Under the pieces are notes generated by a model that saw only the letters and a list, made by a program, of their open reading frames with translations, was not told the origin of the DNA and ran no database searches. The position numbers and the translations under genes are program-made. DNA of 64,000 nt, taken from the NCBI RefSeq assembly GCF_020921035.1, contig NC_063155.1, positions 20,603,311-20,667,310 on the forward strand, read 5' to 3'. Source of the stretch: Rhodamnia argentea (taxonomy: Eukaryota; Streptophyta; Magnoliopsida; Myrtales; Myrtaceae). Shown here piece after piece: positions 36,970 to 48,518 of the stretch. Numbering within the stretch: position 1 is the stretch's first letter; each line of letters begins with the position of its first letter.

Positions 36970-37512
36970 TACCAAAAAAGTCCTGAAGCTATTGTAATTG
37001 TGTCGATTTAGTCCTAATTTTTTTTTTTTGCGGATTTAGTCATAAGGGTTTTATATTGTGCCAATTTAGTACATCCAACCAATTTTAGCAAGCCGATGAC
37101 ATAATATTTAGATTTTTTTATTTTTTGAAATTTTATTTAATTTTTATTTGTCTTTTCCTTTTTTTTTTTCCTTCCATTTTCTTCCTCTAGCTGGTGGTCG
37201 GACCTCGATGACCAGCCAGAGGCGAAGGCCCGACCTCGGGTGAAGCTTTTCCCCGCCCGGCCTTGGTGAGGCTGAACCTCTCTAGCCCAAATCTGGCAAG
37301 GTCAAACCTTGTCTAGCGATAGGGAAGCTCGACCTTCTCGGCTGGAGGAAGAAGAGGGAAAAAAAGGAAATTCTAAATTCTAAAAATATTAATAATATGT
37401 CACCGACGGCCGGCAAATATTGACTGGATGGACTGAATTGACACAATTGCAAAAGATTTACCACTGAATTGACATAATTGCAATAAATTTAAGGCTTTTA
37501 TGATGATCTTCC
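36970..37512. mobile_element. Foldback element, family 2, complete copy at the left edge of the duplication
   Basis: The left arm ATTGTAATTGTGTCGATTTA pairs with the right arm near 37455-37490 (AATTGACATAATTGCAAT). The GC-rich core (37190-37340) has GGCGAGG and GACCTCG words. The duplicated region begins inside this element at 37047, so the right copy (from 54461) lacks the outer left arm. Confidence 0.65.
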
Positions 37513-37969
37513 CAATGAATAAAGGACTTAATTCCTTGTTGGATGTTATGAAATGGAAGTTAATTCGGCTTGGCGAGACCTCATGGCGTGTACCCCTCCT
37601 GTTTCCTTTCATTTTCATTTTCCTTCTTTCCCTTTCTGTCCATGCGTACACTTTTCCCTTTTAACACAGCTGGACATCCACTTTCTTCCTTTTATTGACT
37701 AGTCAATTTTTTTTTGGCTACCAAGTAAAAAAAAATATCAATGCCATAATTTGCCTTTCTTAAATGAAATTTCATCCTTGAAATTTGAATTTACCTCAAC
37801 TTTCAATTAAATGAATTGTGCCTTGCCTCCTCCTCTAGTTCCCAAGTGGCCTTCCTCTCAAGGTGAATCTACCATTGGATCTTCACAAATTAAATAGTCT
37901 AACGTTGTAAGACTTGATCCTTCTTATCAATGATATAATGCTCCTTACGTGTTAGGTTCAATTTGCCCA

Positions 37970-39870
37970 AGAATTAAAATGAAGTTAGATAAGACTAAGC
38001 TAGAAATGGCGAAAAGCTTTGAGCTTCAAGTAAATGAGAATAAATTTGTGGATGACTTGGCTGGGAGGACTTGTGCTTATACGTAATGGGATATCTCTGG
38101 AATACAATGTAGACACACCATATGTTGCATTAACTTCATGAAGTTAGAAATAAAAAAATGACATTGATGACTGCTTCAAGAGAGATGCTTATGAGAGATG
38201 TAATCAATTTCCCTTACTAGAGATGAATGGACAAAAAATGTGGCCCAAAGTCAGTATTGAGCCAATCAAGTCCCCCTAGCCCCCCCACCTTGTAGTAGGA
38301 AAATGAGAAGAGAAGAAAAACAAAATCAGGACAAGAATGAACGAAGCAGTGATGGGAAGAAATTAATGAAAGTTGGAGTCAAAATGTGATGTTCAAATTG
38401 CCTTTATTATGGGCATAACAAGAAAACATGCATGAATCTTACAGCACCTTGGCCACCCAAAGTAAGTTTTACTTGACAAATTTGTAAATTTTAATTATAA
38501 TTTTTTGGGGGCTATCATGACTGTTAACGTTGGTGTTTCTTGTATTTATTCACATACAGGCAAAAAGAAGAAGACCAAAGAATGCTACTAGTGCATATGA
38601 TAGTGCACAGGACAATAGACCCTCTAATTGGGACACTGCAATAATCACGAAGAAGAGGGCACATGTTAGTGTTTTTTCAGGGGCAATGTACCAAAAAATT
38701 CTTAAATCTATTGTGTTAGTGCCAATTTAGTCATAAATTTTTTGCATTTTTACTAATTGAGTCCATCCAATCAATTTTGGCCAAAAATCATATACGTGGA
38801 TGTTGACCGCACTATGTGGCGTAACCAACATTGTCGCAGACAATTTTAAAAATATATTGAATTTCTTATAATTTTTTTTTGGTTTTCTACTTTTTTTCTT
38901 TTCTTCTCATTTCTTTGTTTGTATAGGGGGAAAAGGGTTGATAAGTGTCGCCGACATTGGGTGAGGGTGTCGTCGCCCTAACCCAAATCTGGCAAGGGCC
39001 GTGATGCCCTCACTGTGACTGGTGAGGTTGGGCAAGTATCACCATGCCCTCGCTAGCCATAGCGAGGGTCGTGACCCCCTTGCCATATTTGGGCCAAGCA
39101 ATGGTGCCACGACTCTGGTCCATAGCTAACAAGGGCCGCGATGTCCTCACCCTCACCGAATGTCGGTGAGGGTCGTCAACCCTCGACCCAAAAAAATAAT
39201 AAAGAGAAGAAAAGAAAAAATATTAAAGATTCAAAAGTACTATCAGAATATTATTATAAATACTGGCATTAGGATCGGCCTCAACACGTAGGATTGTTGG
39301 TACTCATGTCTGCAATTTTCTGTCAAAATTGACTGGATGAACTAAATTGGTCTAATTGAAAGGTTTATGACGGAATTAGTACAAATGTACTAGGTTTAAG
39401 AAATTTTTGGTACTTTTCTCCTTTTTTTGGCCACATTTTATTTTCATAACACCTGTGTATATTGTGATTAATGTTTTATGATTATTTTATATCTTTAGGC
39501 TTGACAAGAATATTTACATCTTAAGTTTGAAGCTGGGAAATCAAATCTAAAGGTAATACTTTTGTCTAATGTTTTATATGTGTATTGAAAAGAAAAACAA
39601 GTTCATATGTCACAACTTTTTTTTTATTTACCGTAGATGCCTCATAGTGATAGAGTTATTGACTTCGGAGGTCCATCCTTCTCCAACAAACAAGAACAAG
39701 GAATGTTCAAGTTTAACCAAGTCAATTTTCAATTGATATCTCTCAACCTCAATGCACTTAAGAATCCGGAATCAGTGGTGGATTGTGAAATTGTGGACCA
39801 AAAATTGTTAGTGGATGCTCAATGTCTGCTGTTAGATGTGGATATTTTGTGGCAGACTGAAAAGCGCTAG
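37970..39870 (+). pseudogene. Mutator-type transposase remnant (SWIM and zinc-knuckle parts), left copy
   Basis: The SWIM-finger region reads FELQVNENKFVDDLAG, then WDISGIQCRHTICCINFMK, which fits the C-x-C ... C-x-H layout of MuDR-like (MURA) transposases. Further on come CNQFPLLEMNGQKMW-like residues and a CCHC knuckle in CSNCLYYGHNKKTC. A last exon at 39637-39870 carries DRVIDFGGPSFSNKQEQG. It is broken: a TAA replaces a residue just before WDISG, and one base too many puts a TGA after LEIKK. A family 2 foldback element sits at 38690-39420 between the zinc-knuckle and last-exon parts. Only the C-terminal part of a transposase is present and no TIRs for an autonomous element were found. Confidence 0.7.
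38690..39420. mobile_element. Foldback element, family 2, inside the transposase remnant (left copy)
   Basis: The left arm GTACCAAAAAATTCTTAAAT pairs with the right arm, which reads GTACCAAAAATTTCTTAAAC on the other strand at about 39400-39420. The core has repeated GGTCGTGA, CCTCGCC and GGTGAGG words. The same insertion is in the right copy, so it predates the duplication. Confidence 0.72.
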
Positions 39871-41796
39871 TTTTTATATTATTGTTAGTGGATTTGGCCG
39901 TGTACCGTGTCGGGTTTGGGGATTTGGTAATGTAGCTTTGTATCCGAGATGTTTTGGCTATGTACTATGTGTTGAGTCTTGATATGTTGGGATGTCTCTC
40001 TTTTCCAGCACACGTGGATCGGTTTAAGTTCATCTAATGCTATTTAGTCGAATTTTGACTTCATTTGAGTTGTGCCTGCTGTGGTGCTGGGTTTGGTTGA
40101 AGGCTCTGGGGTGGATCATTATCTGTAGTTTCAGCAGGTCCTTTCAGGAAAGTTATGGTGATACAAAAATCTGATGTTGTACAATCTGATGTGCTGATTT
40201 GTGTGTCTATTGTGTAAACTCCAATCCATCGGCTTGATCAGTTTACACCTCACTTGAATTAGCGATTTCCCCAAACTTCACATGTAGCTTTGGAGTCCAC
40301 TACTAGTCGGCTCACCGATCTTCTACAGCTTTGGAGCCACTACTTAGTTGGCTCACCGATCTTCAATTAGAGCTCGACGAAGAATGATTTCTTTAATTTC
40401 GCTAATCTCAGTCGCATCCTCACCAAGCGACCGAGCATGAGCCTTGGCGAGAGTGCGAGATAGGAAGAGATCGAGTGCATTGGAGTCCAGTAATTTGTCA
40501 GCTCACCGCTCTTCAATCAGAGCTCGGCGAAGAACGATTTCTTCAATTTCTCTAATCTCGGTCGCTTCCTCCTCGAGTGGTCGAGCACGAGCTTGTGCAA
40601 GAGTGCGAGATAGGAAGATATCGAGCGCTTTGGAGTCCACTATCATGATTCACAGAGGAATTCCTCCTGTCCGTGACTGATTCCTTCGAGTAAGGTGAGT
40701 CAAGAGGCTAATGCAGTGAGAGGGGCTGATGGGCAAAGGATGGAGAAGCTTGTTGGCTCCGACTTCGTGTCATCGAGAGCGAATTTGATATGGAGGAAGC
40801 GACTGAGCGTTCTCTCTCTTTGAGCCCTAATTGAAGAAGTGAAAAGTAAGCCCTAATTACTTCTAATTTCCCCAATCTTCAGAGCAAGTAACTTTGACAG
40901 TATTGTGGAGTTAGCTGACTTGGATTTACTGGTGACATGGAATTGCCACGGGTGCATACAACGCTTTTGGAGCAGTAGTGCTTTTAGAGCAGAAATTTAT
41001 TTGTTTATGCAACTTCATATATATATAAATATATATTACATTTGGAGCCACCTGAAGTAGTAAAAATAATTTACTTCTCTCTAAAAGTAGAAAAATCAAC
41101 TTTTGCTAGAAAATAGCAGTAGAAAATCAACACCTGGCCAGAAGTTTATTTTTAGAGCAAAAGTGTTGCATGCTCCATGTCGATTTTTGGACGGAGGGTT
41201 AATGATGGCAGATTTGGAATTCGAGTGAAAATTAAGAGTTTTGTCTTTTAAGACAAAAAGAAATTTAGGGGATATTCGGAATTAAAACTGAAGTTCGGGG
41301 TTTTTTAAGGAATTAGAGCTACTACTTCAGCATTGGAATCCATTAAAATTTGGAGTGAAAGAAGGCCCAGTGAAGCCCCTAAAAGGTTTCATCGTGCCGA
41401 GATAGAACGCCCCAATTTGCGCTCGCATGCACTCGAGAATTTATAGAAAGACCGGACTTTTGGAGACAATTTGCGCAAAGATTCTGTAAGTCTCCGGAAA
41501 CAATGCTCTGATGCACAAAACCTTAAGCGTATTGCAGCAAAATAATACTTTCTGGGGGAGCAAAAACAGTGACTTACATAGTGGTACTTAGACGATATTA
41601 TGCGACAAGTACGACGATATGTTGAAGCCCCTAGCGGGTCTGACCGTAGCTAAGATTTTGCTGATTGAATGTATGCTTTGATTCTTATCTTTCGGATCAG
41701 GACCCGGAAATGATCCGAATCATATCAGTACTGGTATGGAAATATTCACAACAATACTACTGATTGACACTGTGAATCCCGACAGAAATGGCGGCT
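39871..41796. other. Between transposase remnant and MATH pseudogene, left copy
   Basis: Contains a 150-bp tandem array (40.35-40.65 kb, listed), AT-rich repeat DNA (40.95-41.2 kb) and a stretch (41.4-41.7 kb) also found downstream of the intact MATH gene (48.0-48.37 kb) and of the right pseudogene (60.24-60.6 kb). The last is therefore ancestral MATH 3' flank. No gene is supported. Confidence 0.5.
40351..40650. repeat. 150-bp tandem repeat, two units plus a partial one
   Basis: GCTCACCGATCTTCAATTAG at 40351 and GCTCACCGCTCTTCAATCAG at 40501 begin two 150-bp units. GAGTGCGAGATAGGAAGA recurs at 40451 and 40601. A partial unit precedes at about 40310. The right copy of the duplication retains only one partial unit (near 59.41-59.5 kb). 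Confidence 0.85.
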
Positions 41797-43078
41797 TCAC
41801 AGAGCATTCACCACGCCCAGGACCGCGACATCTGCTTCGGCAACGCAAGTGCCATTCTCCAGAAAGCCCCTGAACAAATGTAAGTTGGCATGCGAAATGC
41901 ATCTCGCCCAACTGGACTCCTGGCTCGAGGCACTGAACCTGCGATTAGCTGCATGAGAGAGTGAGAGAGAGAATGCGTTTCCAATGTCAAAAACGAGGGT
42001 TCAATCGCTCGTGGCTTGTTTTCTTACAAGAAATGGTTACCTTTTCCAACAACATAATTTCCTTCAAGCCAATCCGAGATGAGCAGCGAGAAGCCTGCAA
42101 ATACTTCGGTACCGGGAGGAAGGGTGTCTGCATCGACAGAAGTCCCGGAAGGGTGTCTGCATCGACAGAAACTAAGTACAGTGAAACGAAACCTCTGAAT
42201 CTGCTTCCCTTCCCGTCCGGACAGTGTTGTAGTAAAAGTTTTGGACAGTGTTTCCTCCATCTCCGGCAGGAAAAAAATGCCTCTATTGTTGAGTTCCAAA
42301 TGTTTTAATGTCCATTTTTTTAACCTACCAATCGGAAGACTCGTTTAACAAACACTATCGGAGATCAAATACATTAGTCAAGGAAGTTCATTGTTCTCCA
42401 TGATCGGTATAGCGACATTTCACAAGCCAAGTGAGCAGAGGAGATCAACATCCAATTTTTAGCCGCATGTCTATCTGAGGAACGTCGAAAGCAATGCCAT
42501 TTATGGTTTTCCGCTACAAACACTTCCGAGTGGTAGAATTCCTTGTCCAATTTCGAGAATTTGTCGACCGTCTGCACGAGCTTCTGACTGATCGCTTCCC
42601 TTATCATCAACAGGTTCTCTTCTCAGCCGGTGCTCTTTTCCCTCATGACAAAAACTTCCGCACCGAACACACAAGTATCGTCCATGAGATATCCACTCTG
42701 CGCGTCGTTAAACTCTTCAGAGGAGTGAATCGGTCGAAACTGCATTCGAGCCTCGTACTGTGAAAGTGCCACTCCTTTCTCACGGCATCTGCGGGAAGGA
42801 CAAGAATTGAATCAACCAACCAATTCTCGGCGCTTATCTACCGTGAACATTCATTGCGTAATTGTTTGTGCCCATTAAGAGTACACTTACACGAACACAC
42901 TCAAACTCAAATAGATGATGAAGTGATGAGATAATATCTGGTTTGAAGCTATACCTTGGATTTCCAAATAGTTGTCTTTGTCCAGGTCGCGCAAAAAGAA
43001 TCTAACTAGAGCACGAAATTCCCAACCTGAGGGGAGCGAGCTTGTCTCCGCCATGGACAGGTGAAGCGAGACATGCTC

Positions 43079-46000
43079 TGTCACGACCCGACTCTCTCGA
43101 GTACGCGGCATCCCTACCAAAACGCCTCCGGTTATAAAAGATAACGTCCTAGGTACGTTATTGACCGTCCATACTATAACGCACATGGGGAAACGCGAAT
43201 TCTCCCAAATCAAGAAAAAAAAGAGGGATAGAAATAAAGTCAACAACATCAGTCATATATTATAACAACTGTCAAGATAAGATTAAAAGCAGATGATCAT
43301 TAACCCTACAGAGCTATAGTCACATACAACCCCATTCTTCGGGGCGGCTCTCTAAGACCAACAAAAAGATATAAGGGTTAGGTAGGGTTAAATTCTCATC
43401 TACTCCCAAAAATCCACATCAGTACCTATCCAAAAGACTACAACCCCTCAAAGTCGGGGTGAAGGATCGCAATCAGAGGTAAGTGATCGCTCTGAAGAAG
43501 GCTCAACGACATCTTCCTCAATCGGGTCGGGGTCGGGGTCGTGTTCGGGGTCTACGATCTCACCGTCCGGCGTATCGAGCTCCATCGGAACCCGGGACGG
43601 AACAGGTGGAATCGTATTAGGTGGCCCCTCGAAGCCACGAAGTGGGCTCCAAGTTTCCACCCCATCATCCAAGAACCAGGCTTTGAAGACATGTGCCACA
43701 CGTTGCGGCAAGCCTTCGTCCACCCGGATCGTGGTGATGTGAAGTTCCCAGGTCCTAGTCGTACCTTGGTTCGGACGGTACACGATATCGTAGGACCGGT
43801 TAACCAGGACCCCAAACCCGACGGATCGCAACATCACTGTGAACCCGAAATGGTTAACACGGGGTGAGTTAAAAAATCTCCGTGAGTCAACGCTTAAGCC
43901 CGGCTAAGGCGTTGATTCATCCGTAGATTCCTAACAGTCAATCACATATAATATATATTTATTCCAATCACATGCAGCTCACCTGCTGGAAATCACGCAT
44001 TATGCAATATTAGACATAATATACCACACTAATCAATCATGATTGTTACGTCAATCACACACGCCGACACCACACGTGATCCGATTATTAATGGCCATCC
44101 GGCCCAATTGCACACGACCGGTGTGACTTTACACTACGATCGGCAGTGTCTACCGGCAGGACCGAGCTTCGTCCCTTACTTTCGGCGACGGCATCTAATA
44201 GCCCGTGTGACTCGTACGACCGGCACGACACGGCACTATCGGGAATCCTTGTAGGGGCTTCGGTCCGTCACAAGCTGCGACCGGCATCCGTCAATCCGTG
44301 TGATCCGTACGACCGGCACGGCACGAATTGATGTGCATCCGACAAGTCGTATGATTCCGCATAACCGGCACGGTACGAACTTAACGGGAATAGTCCATTG
44401 TGTGACCACTCAAGCACACTCAGCAAATAGCCAATTTATAATCCACATTTAGTCAAATGCTCATACGATATGCTCATACAACGAGACTTCTTGAGTAATC
44501 ACACAAATACACATGTTATCCATGCGACCTCGCATCCATAAATCGAGCGATCAAAACTCAACCAATTAATTAATTTGACTAGCCATCTACCAAGGCATCT
44601 CATCAATTAATTCATATAAATTATAATAGAGCGTGGAAAAGTAATTCAATGGCAAGCAATTAATCCAATCGTACGTAATTAAATTCGGACATCGATCGGT
44701 CATACGCTCATCCTTGATCTATTATTCGCTCGCGATCAAACAAAGCCAATCAATCAATCAATCAATTATTTGGCCCAAACTAGCCATAGTCAAATTACCC
44801 AATTAATTAGGGTCATTTAACCTAAACCGAGTTTCTAGCCTACACCGACCCTAATTAATTTACCTAATACCCTAATAATCTAATTAAACTAATTCAAACG
44901 TAATTAACGACTTAGCCAAGGATTAGAGGTCGACTCATTGTTAATTGCGCAAGGTTAAGCCAATGACGATCCTCCGAAAAATCCTTAGTGCGAACTTTGG
45001 GCTCGAACGGATCGCGAGCCAAAATCCTCAAACTACGGGCCCAACTTTTGATCTAATGAGTCCACGGGCCTAATAGAAGGCCCAACTTTGTGCCCAAATT
45101 GATTGGGTCTCAGCCTAGCTCGCGGGCCCACAGAATTGGCCCAAACAGACCCGGCCCAGCTCAAAAACAGGGCACTCACAGCAGAAACAGGGCAGGGCAG
45201 GCGGTGGGGTGGCTGTTCGTGGCTGTGGTGGCTTTTCCGGCGGGCGTTGAGGCGGCGGCAGGTGACAGGAAGCTTGAGGGGACCTTGAGGTAGCTTGAGG
45301 TGGTCGGCGGTGGCTTGAGGTGGCCGGAGCAGGGGTCGGCAGCAAGCAGAACCGGTGCAGGGGAGCAGAAACAGGGGAGGTGGTCGGGGGCTGTTCCGGG
45401 GCTCCGGCGGCGACGGGGCTTCGCAAGGCTGGTGGTAATGGTTCAAGGGGATATAGGGGAGTCTATAGTGGTCGGAGTTTGGCGGAGGAAGGCCTTGTGG
45501 TGGCGGATGGTGGGTGAAAACAGAACCAATGCAACTGAGGGCCAAAACAGGGCAAACCGGGGTTTGGGGCTGTTCCAGCCTTTCCGGCGGCTTCGCGGCG
45601 GTTGTAGGAGGCGCAGGATGGTTGATAGTGGTCTAGGGAAGGCTGTAGTTGCCGTAGAAGGCGGCGATGGCAGCCGGAACTCAAGCAGCAAGTGCCGAGC
45701 AACTGCAACAGCAGATTCGGCCCAAAACAGGGCAGCCCGCCCGACGTGATTCCAGCCGGTTCTCCGGCGACTCCGGCGGTGCGGCGACGGTCCGGTTGTG
45801 TCGATGGGATTCTGTGAGTGTCATAGTTTGTCCTGGTAGCTTGTGCAGTGGGTGTCGTGGTTGAAAAATGAAGAACGAAGAGGAAGAAAGAGGAGTAGTG
45901 CAAGTCGGTTTGGGGGGGTGGTGGGGGCTAACGTGTGCAAGAGAGAGAGAGAGAGAATTCTGGAAATTTTGACTAAGGCTGAGCTGATAAGGTGGGGTCC

Positions 46001-46373
46001 ACTGAGTTAATAGCCTTGTCTCTTAGCTCATAAAACCCTAGGGGTATTTTCGTAATTTCACATTTTGGCCGGGGGTATTTTCGTAATTTCGCACCCTAGG
46101 TAATTCGGACATCCGGAAACCCGACGGTAGGTTATTTAATCCGAACTCGAGTCAAATTAGTCCGAACGAGGATTAATATGGAATTTTCTAATTCTAAGAC
46201 GCAATTACTCATTTAATTGGAATTTATTCCAATTCGAGTAACGGTCCCGGAAATTCCCGATTTCCGATTTCTAATTTCGTAACATCCAAACTTTGAGCAT
46301 CAAATTAAAATTTTCTAGTCGTTCCATAGACTAGACTTCACTAATTTCATTGCCCAAAATTTAGGGTGTTACA
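43079..46373 (-). mobile_element. Solo LTR of a Ty3/gypsy-type retrotransposon (3,295 bp) with 5-bp TSD
   Basis: On the minus strand it begins TGTAACACCCTAAATTTTGG and ends GTCGGGTCGTGACA, termini typical of long-LTR plant gypsy elements such as the Tekay/Del chromoviruses. It is flanked by identical TGCTC at 43074-43078 and 46374-46378, and exon 3 of a MATH gene continues on both sides, so the borders are exact. No gag-pol and no second LTR are seen, which makes it a solo LTR. A TATA-like TATATATTATATG (minus strand, about 43965-43945) may mark the promoter. A GC-rich low-complexity block lies at 45.1-45.8 kb. The family name is inferred from the ends and length. Confidence 0.85.
43448..43837 (-). 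CDS. Open frame of 129 residues inside the LTR, function unknown
   Basis: It lies downstream of the candidate LTR TATA box, in the orientation of the retroelement. The product has a mixed first part (AHVFKAWFLDDGVETW, GFEGPPNTIPPVPSRVPMEL) and an acidic tail (DPEHDPDPDPIEEDVVEP). I do not recognise a domain. The second LTR copy keeps the same frame for its last 91 codons but has a one-base loss near 62600 that breaks the start. It may be a chance frame or a piece of LTR-encoded protein. Confidence 0.3.
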   Translation of the reverse strand: MMLRSVGFGVLVNRSYDIVYRPNQGTTRTWELHITTIRVDEGLPQRVAHVFKAWFLDDGVETWSPLRGFEGPPNTIPPVPSRVPMELDTPDGEIVDPEHDPDPDPIEEDVVEPSSERSLTSDCDPSPRL

Positions 46374-46748
46374 TGCTCTTTCCAATTCTTGCTCTCGTTA
46401 TGACCAAAAAAAAAAAAAAAAAAATTCTTGTTCTCGTTCGCACTGGGGTAAAGAACCAGCTTCCTTTGAAAAATAAGAAAGAAGAAGAAGAATCACTGTC
46501 CAGTAAAACCCAGATATGGATGGGAAAAGGTGGCCGATTGCTACCATTACCATTTGTAGCCTCCAGCTGGGAAGACCCCCGACTCATACTTGTCCACAGA
46601 GTTTTCCGAGAGAGATGAGCATTACTGTATTCTGACCACGTAGTGAGCTGGTGGAGCTTCTAACGCCATTCTCTCTGCTCCTGCAAATCAAACACAGGGC
46701 AAAAGATTGATGACTGTGGAGCACATTTTCAATGTTCTTCTGTACAAA

Positions 46749-46751
<3 letters not shown>

Positions 46752-46791
<40 letters not shown>
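46752..46791 (-). repeat. (GA)n microsatellite in intron 1 of MATH pseudogene A
   Basis: About 20 GA units lie between exons 1 and 2. The intact paralogue has only a short GAGAGAGAGAGAG tract at the matching place (50512-50524). Confidence 0.85.
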
Positions 46792-46794
<3 letters not shown>

Positions 46795-46830
46795 CATACC
46801 CTGTAGATCATCAAATGCAGGATTAGCCAT

Positions 46831-48518
46831 TTCCAAATTAAAGAGATAGATGAGAGGATCAGTGAAATTCATTGGCTCATATATGGTGAACATCTGTTGC
46901 TAGCCCTTTTGAAGTCACTTTTATTCTTTGCTTTTAAAGATAGTTTCTTTTCGATGTATTGGATAGTATCCAGTCCTTTCCCTGATTCCACTGAAGAACC
47001 GTGAAAGCAAAAACACGAGCAAGGAAAAGAAAGTTCCGATCCTTGCCCTGATTTCTCTGCTTGCTGGTCATGGCATGATCATCCGCCCCCCCCAAAAAAA
47101 AAAAAACGAAATATTTGGATAAGTGCACCCGACGTACTAATTATTTCTCAAAATGAAGTCAAGTCACGAAACTTCCAATAGCACAATCGAGTCTTAGAAT
47201 TCGTAGATATCTTAGAAATCAAATGTTTGTGTAAGATCCTTATTTTAGGTGACGGTGATATTAAATCGTGGCATTTTTTATTTTTACTCAACACTTTTAA
47301 AAGTACCAATTTTTTTTTCTTCCAAAACTAAGTGGATTCAGCTCAACATAGAGGGTGTAACTGCATCCGATCAGATAGAAGGGTGCGTTTGTTTAGTAAA
47401 AATTGAATGATTTGAAAAATAATTTATTTTTTAATTACTGCTTGTATCGTTTACAAAAAAGAATCTACGAAAAATATTTTCATTGTCCGTAAAAATATTT
47501 AGAGATATATTGTTGTCAAAACTTAAAAGATTTTTCATTGACTTTTTATTTCAAGTTGTACGAGCAAGGATTATAGGTAAATGGGATTGCTTAGGTTGAT
47601 AACAAAAGCAAACCCATAGTGATCATATCAAGCTGGCTGACATGACTTTAGCACTAACATAGTTAGGAATCCACTATTTTAATGTCAAATTAAATTGTCT
47701 GATCTTTTTTTTTTTTCCTTTTCTTTTCTAAAAATGCAATTAAAGTCAGCATAATTTTGTCAAGTTGAATTCGGGATCAACCTAAGTCCACCGCCACCAT
47801 TCCCCATTGCCGGAGACCCCATCATCTCCTACCACCCCTCCAGCACTACGCCGCTCACCGTGGCCATGGTCGTGGGTTCAGATCTGGCGTTCCTTTGGAG
47901 ACAAAATGGAGGCAGATTATTTCTCGTGGAACGACAAAATTTGCTGTTTTGTGAGGCAATCGAATGCGCTTTACCATTCGAACAAGCAACTAAAAAAATC
48001 ATAGGTTTCGTTGTGCCCCCGGCTATGACAACACAAATTTGTGCGCGCGCTCGAGAATTCGCACAAAGACCGGCCTTTTGGAGACGATTCGCGCAAAGAC
48101 TGTCTTTGGAAGCGATGTGCCGGTGCACAAAAATCTTAAGCTTATTGGAGCAAAAAAAAAAAAAAAAATTGGGGAGGAGAAGAAGTGATTTGACGAATAC
48201 CAAGTTCATCATCTCGCAAAATTGATTTATGTAGCTATACTTAAATGAAATTTTGCGAGAAAAGTAGAACGATCTGTCGAAGTGATTAGCGGGTCAGACC
48301 GTAGTTAAGATCTTGCAAAGAAGAAAAATGTTTGCTTTGATGCATGTCCTTCGGATCAAAGGTTCAATTTTTCACTTTTCCATTGAGTCATGTATTGATA
48401 TAAAGCAACGAATGGAGACCGAAAAGAATGAATGGATGGGTTGAGAATCAGGATGCTGGAAATAGTCTGTATCATTTCACAGCCGGTTTTGCAAATATAT
48501 ACAACATGAATGGCGACT
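46831..48518. other. Between MATH pseudogene A and intact MATH gene
   Basis: 46850-47060 resembles the sequence upstream of the intact MATH gene (50575-50760), so it is the old promoter of pseudogene A. 47221-47266 contains the words that reappear as filler in the right pseudogene. 47390-47600 resembles 50235-50485, a dispersed repeat. 48020-48370 is MATH 3' flank. No extra gene. Confidence 0.5.

Larger units (their letters stand above)
29681..37046. other. Gene-poor, repeat-rich stretch
   Basis: No gene is supported across 7.4 kb. It contains a foldback family 1 copy (30.5-30.9 kb), a family 2 copy (33.05-33.76 kb), a hAT-type element (35.4-36.1 kb) and a 22-bp tandem pair (36.66 kb), listed separately. 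Positions 32140-32530 hold a GC-rich segment flanked by AT-rich DNA, probably another decayed element. Positions 34845-34920 are a palindrome-rich ACATGTATGTATACATGCAC-like stretch. Confidence 0.5.
37047..45137. repeat. Segmental duplication, left copy (visible part)
   Basis: From AAGGGTTTTATATTGTG at 37047 this sequence matches the right copy from 54461 in the same orientation. The offset is 17.4 kb before the TIR insertion in the right copy, about 19.4 kb after it, and about 18.86 kb after a 555-bp length difference. Comparison stops at 45137 only because the right copy meets the window edge. Matching stretches differ at a few per cent of positions by eye. Confidence 0.93.
41797..46830 (-). 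pseudogene. MATH-domain gene, degenerate copy A, split by an LTR
   Basis: Exon 1 (46830-46800, MANPAFDDLQ) and exons 2-6 line up with the intact gene at 48.5-50.6 kb. Lesions are as follows. The exon 2 acceptor is altered and a TAA follows VVRIQ. Exon 3 is cut by a 3,295-bp LTR at 43079-46373, and an A-rich insertion lies beside it near 46.4 kb. Exon 4 (42788-42498) has one base missing near 42710 and a TGA at 42625-42623 (after EKSTG); its donor is GC instead of GT. Exon 5 has a disturbed acceptor and a 29-bp tandem duplication (42122-42179) that shifts the frame. The last exon still reads to LGVVNAL and a TGA at 41799-41797. Shared blocks such as NFSKL-like FSKLDKEFYHSEVFVAENHK identify the MATH (meprin and TRAF homology) fold. 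It cannot make a functional two-MATH protein. Confidence 0.9.

Noticed and set aside
37970..39870. Transposase remnant considered as a domesticated host gene (FAR1- or MUG-like)
   Set aside because: Shared premature stop, frameshifts and an inserted foldback element in both copies argue for a dead fragment.
40340..40650. Repeat array considered as a CRISPR-like or satellite array
   Set aside because: Only two 150-bp units with no spacer pattern, in plant nuclear DNA; a plain tandem duplication.
43541..43867. 108-codon plus-strand frame in the LTR
   Set aside because: It overlaps the minus-strand frame in the opposite orientation to the retroelement and looks like its shadow.
45033..45903. 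Several overlapping frames on both strands in the GC-rich LTR block
   Set aside because: All are Pro-, Arg- or Gly-rich low-complexity products of one skewed stretch; no frame stands out.
47390..47600. Possible complete MITE starting GTGCGTTTGTTTAG
   Set aside because: A related stretch occurs at 50235-50485, but I could not define matching inverted ends or a target duplication.
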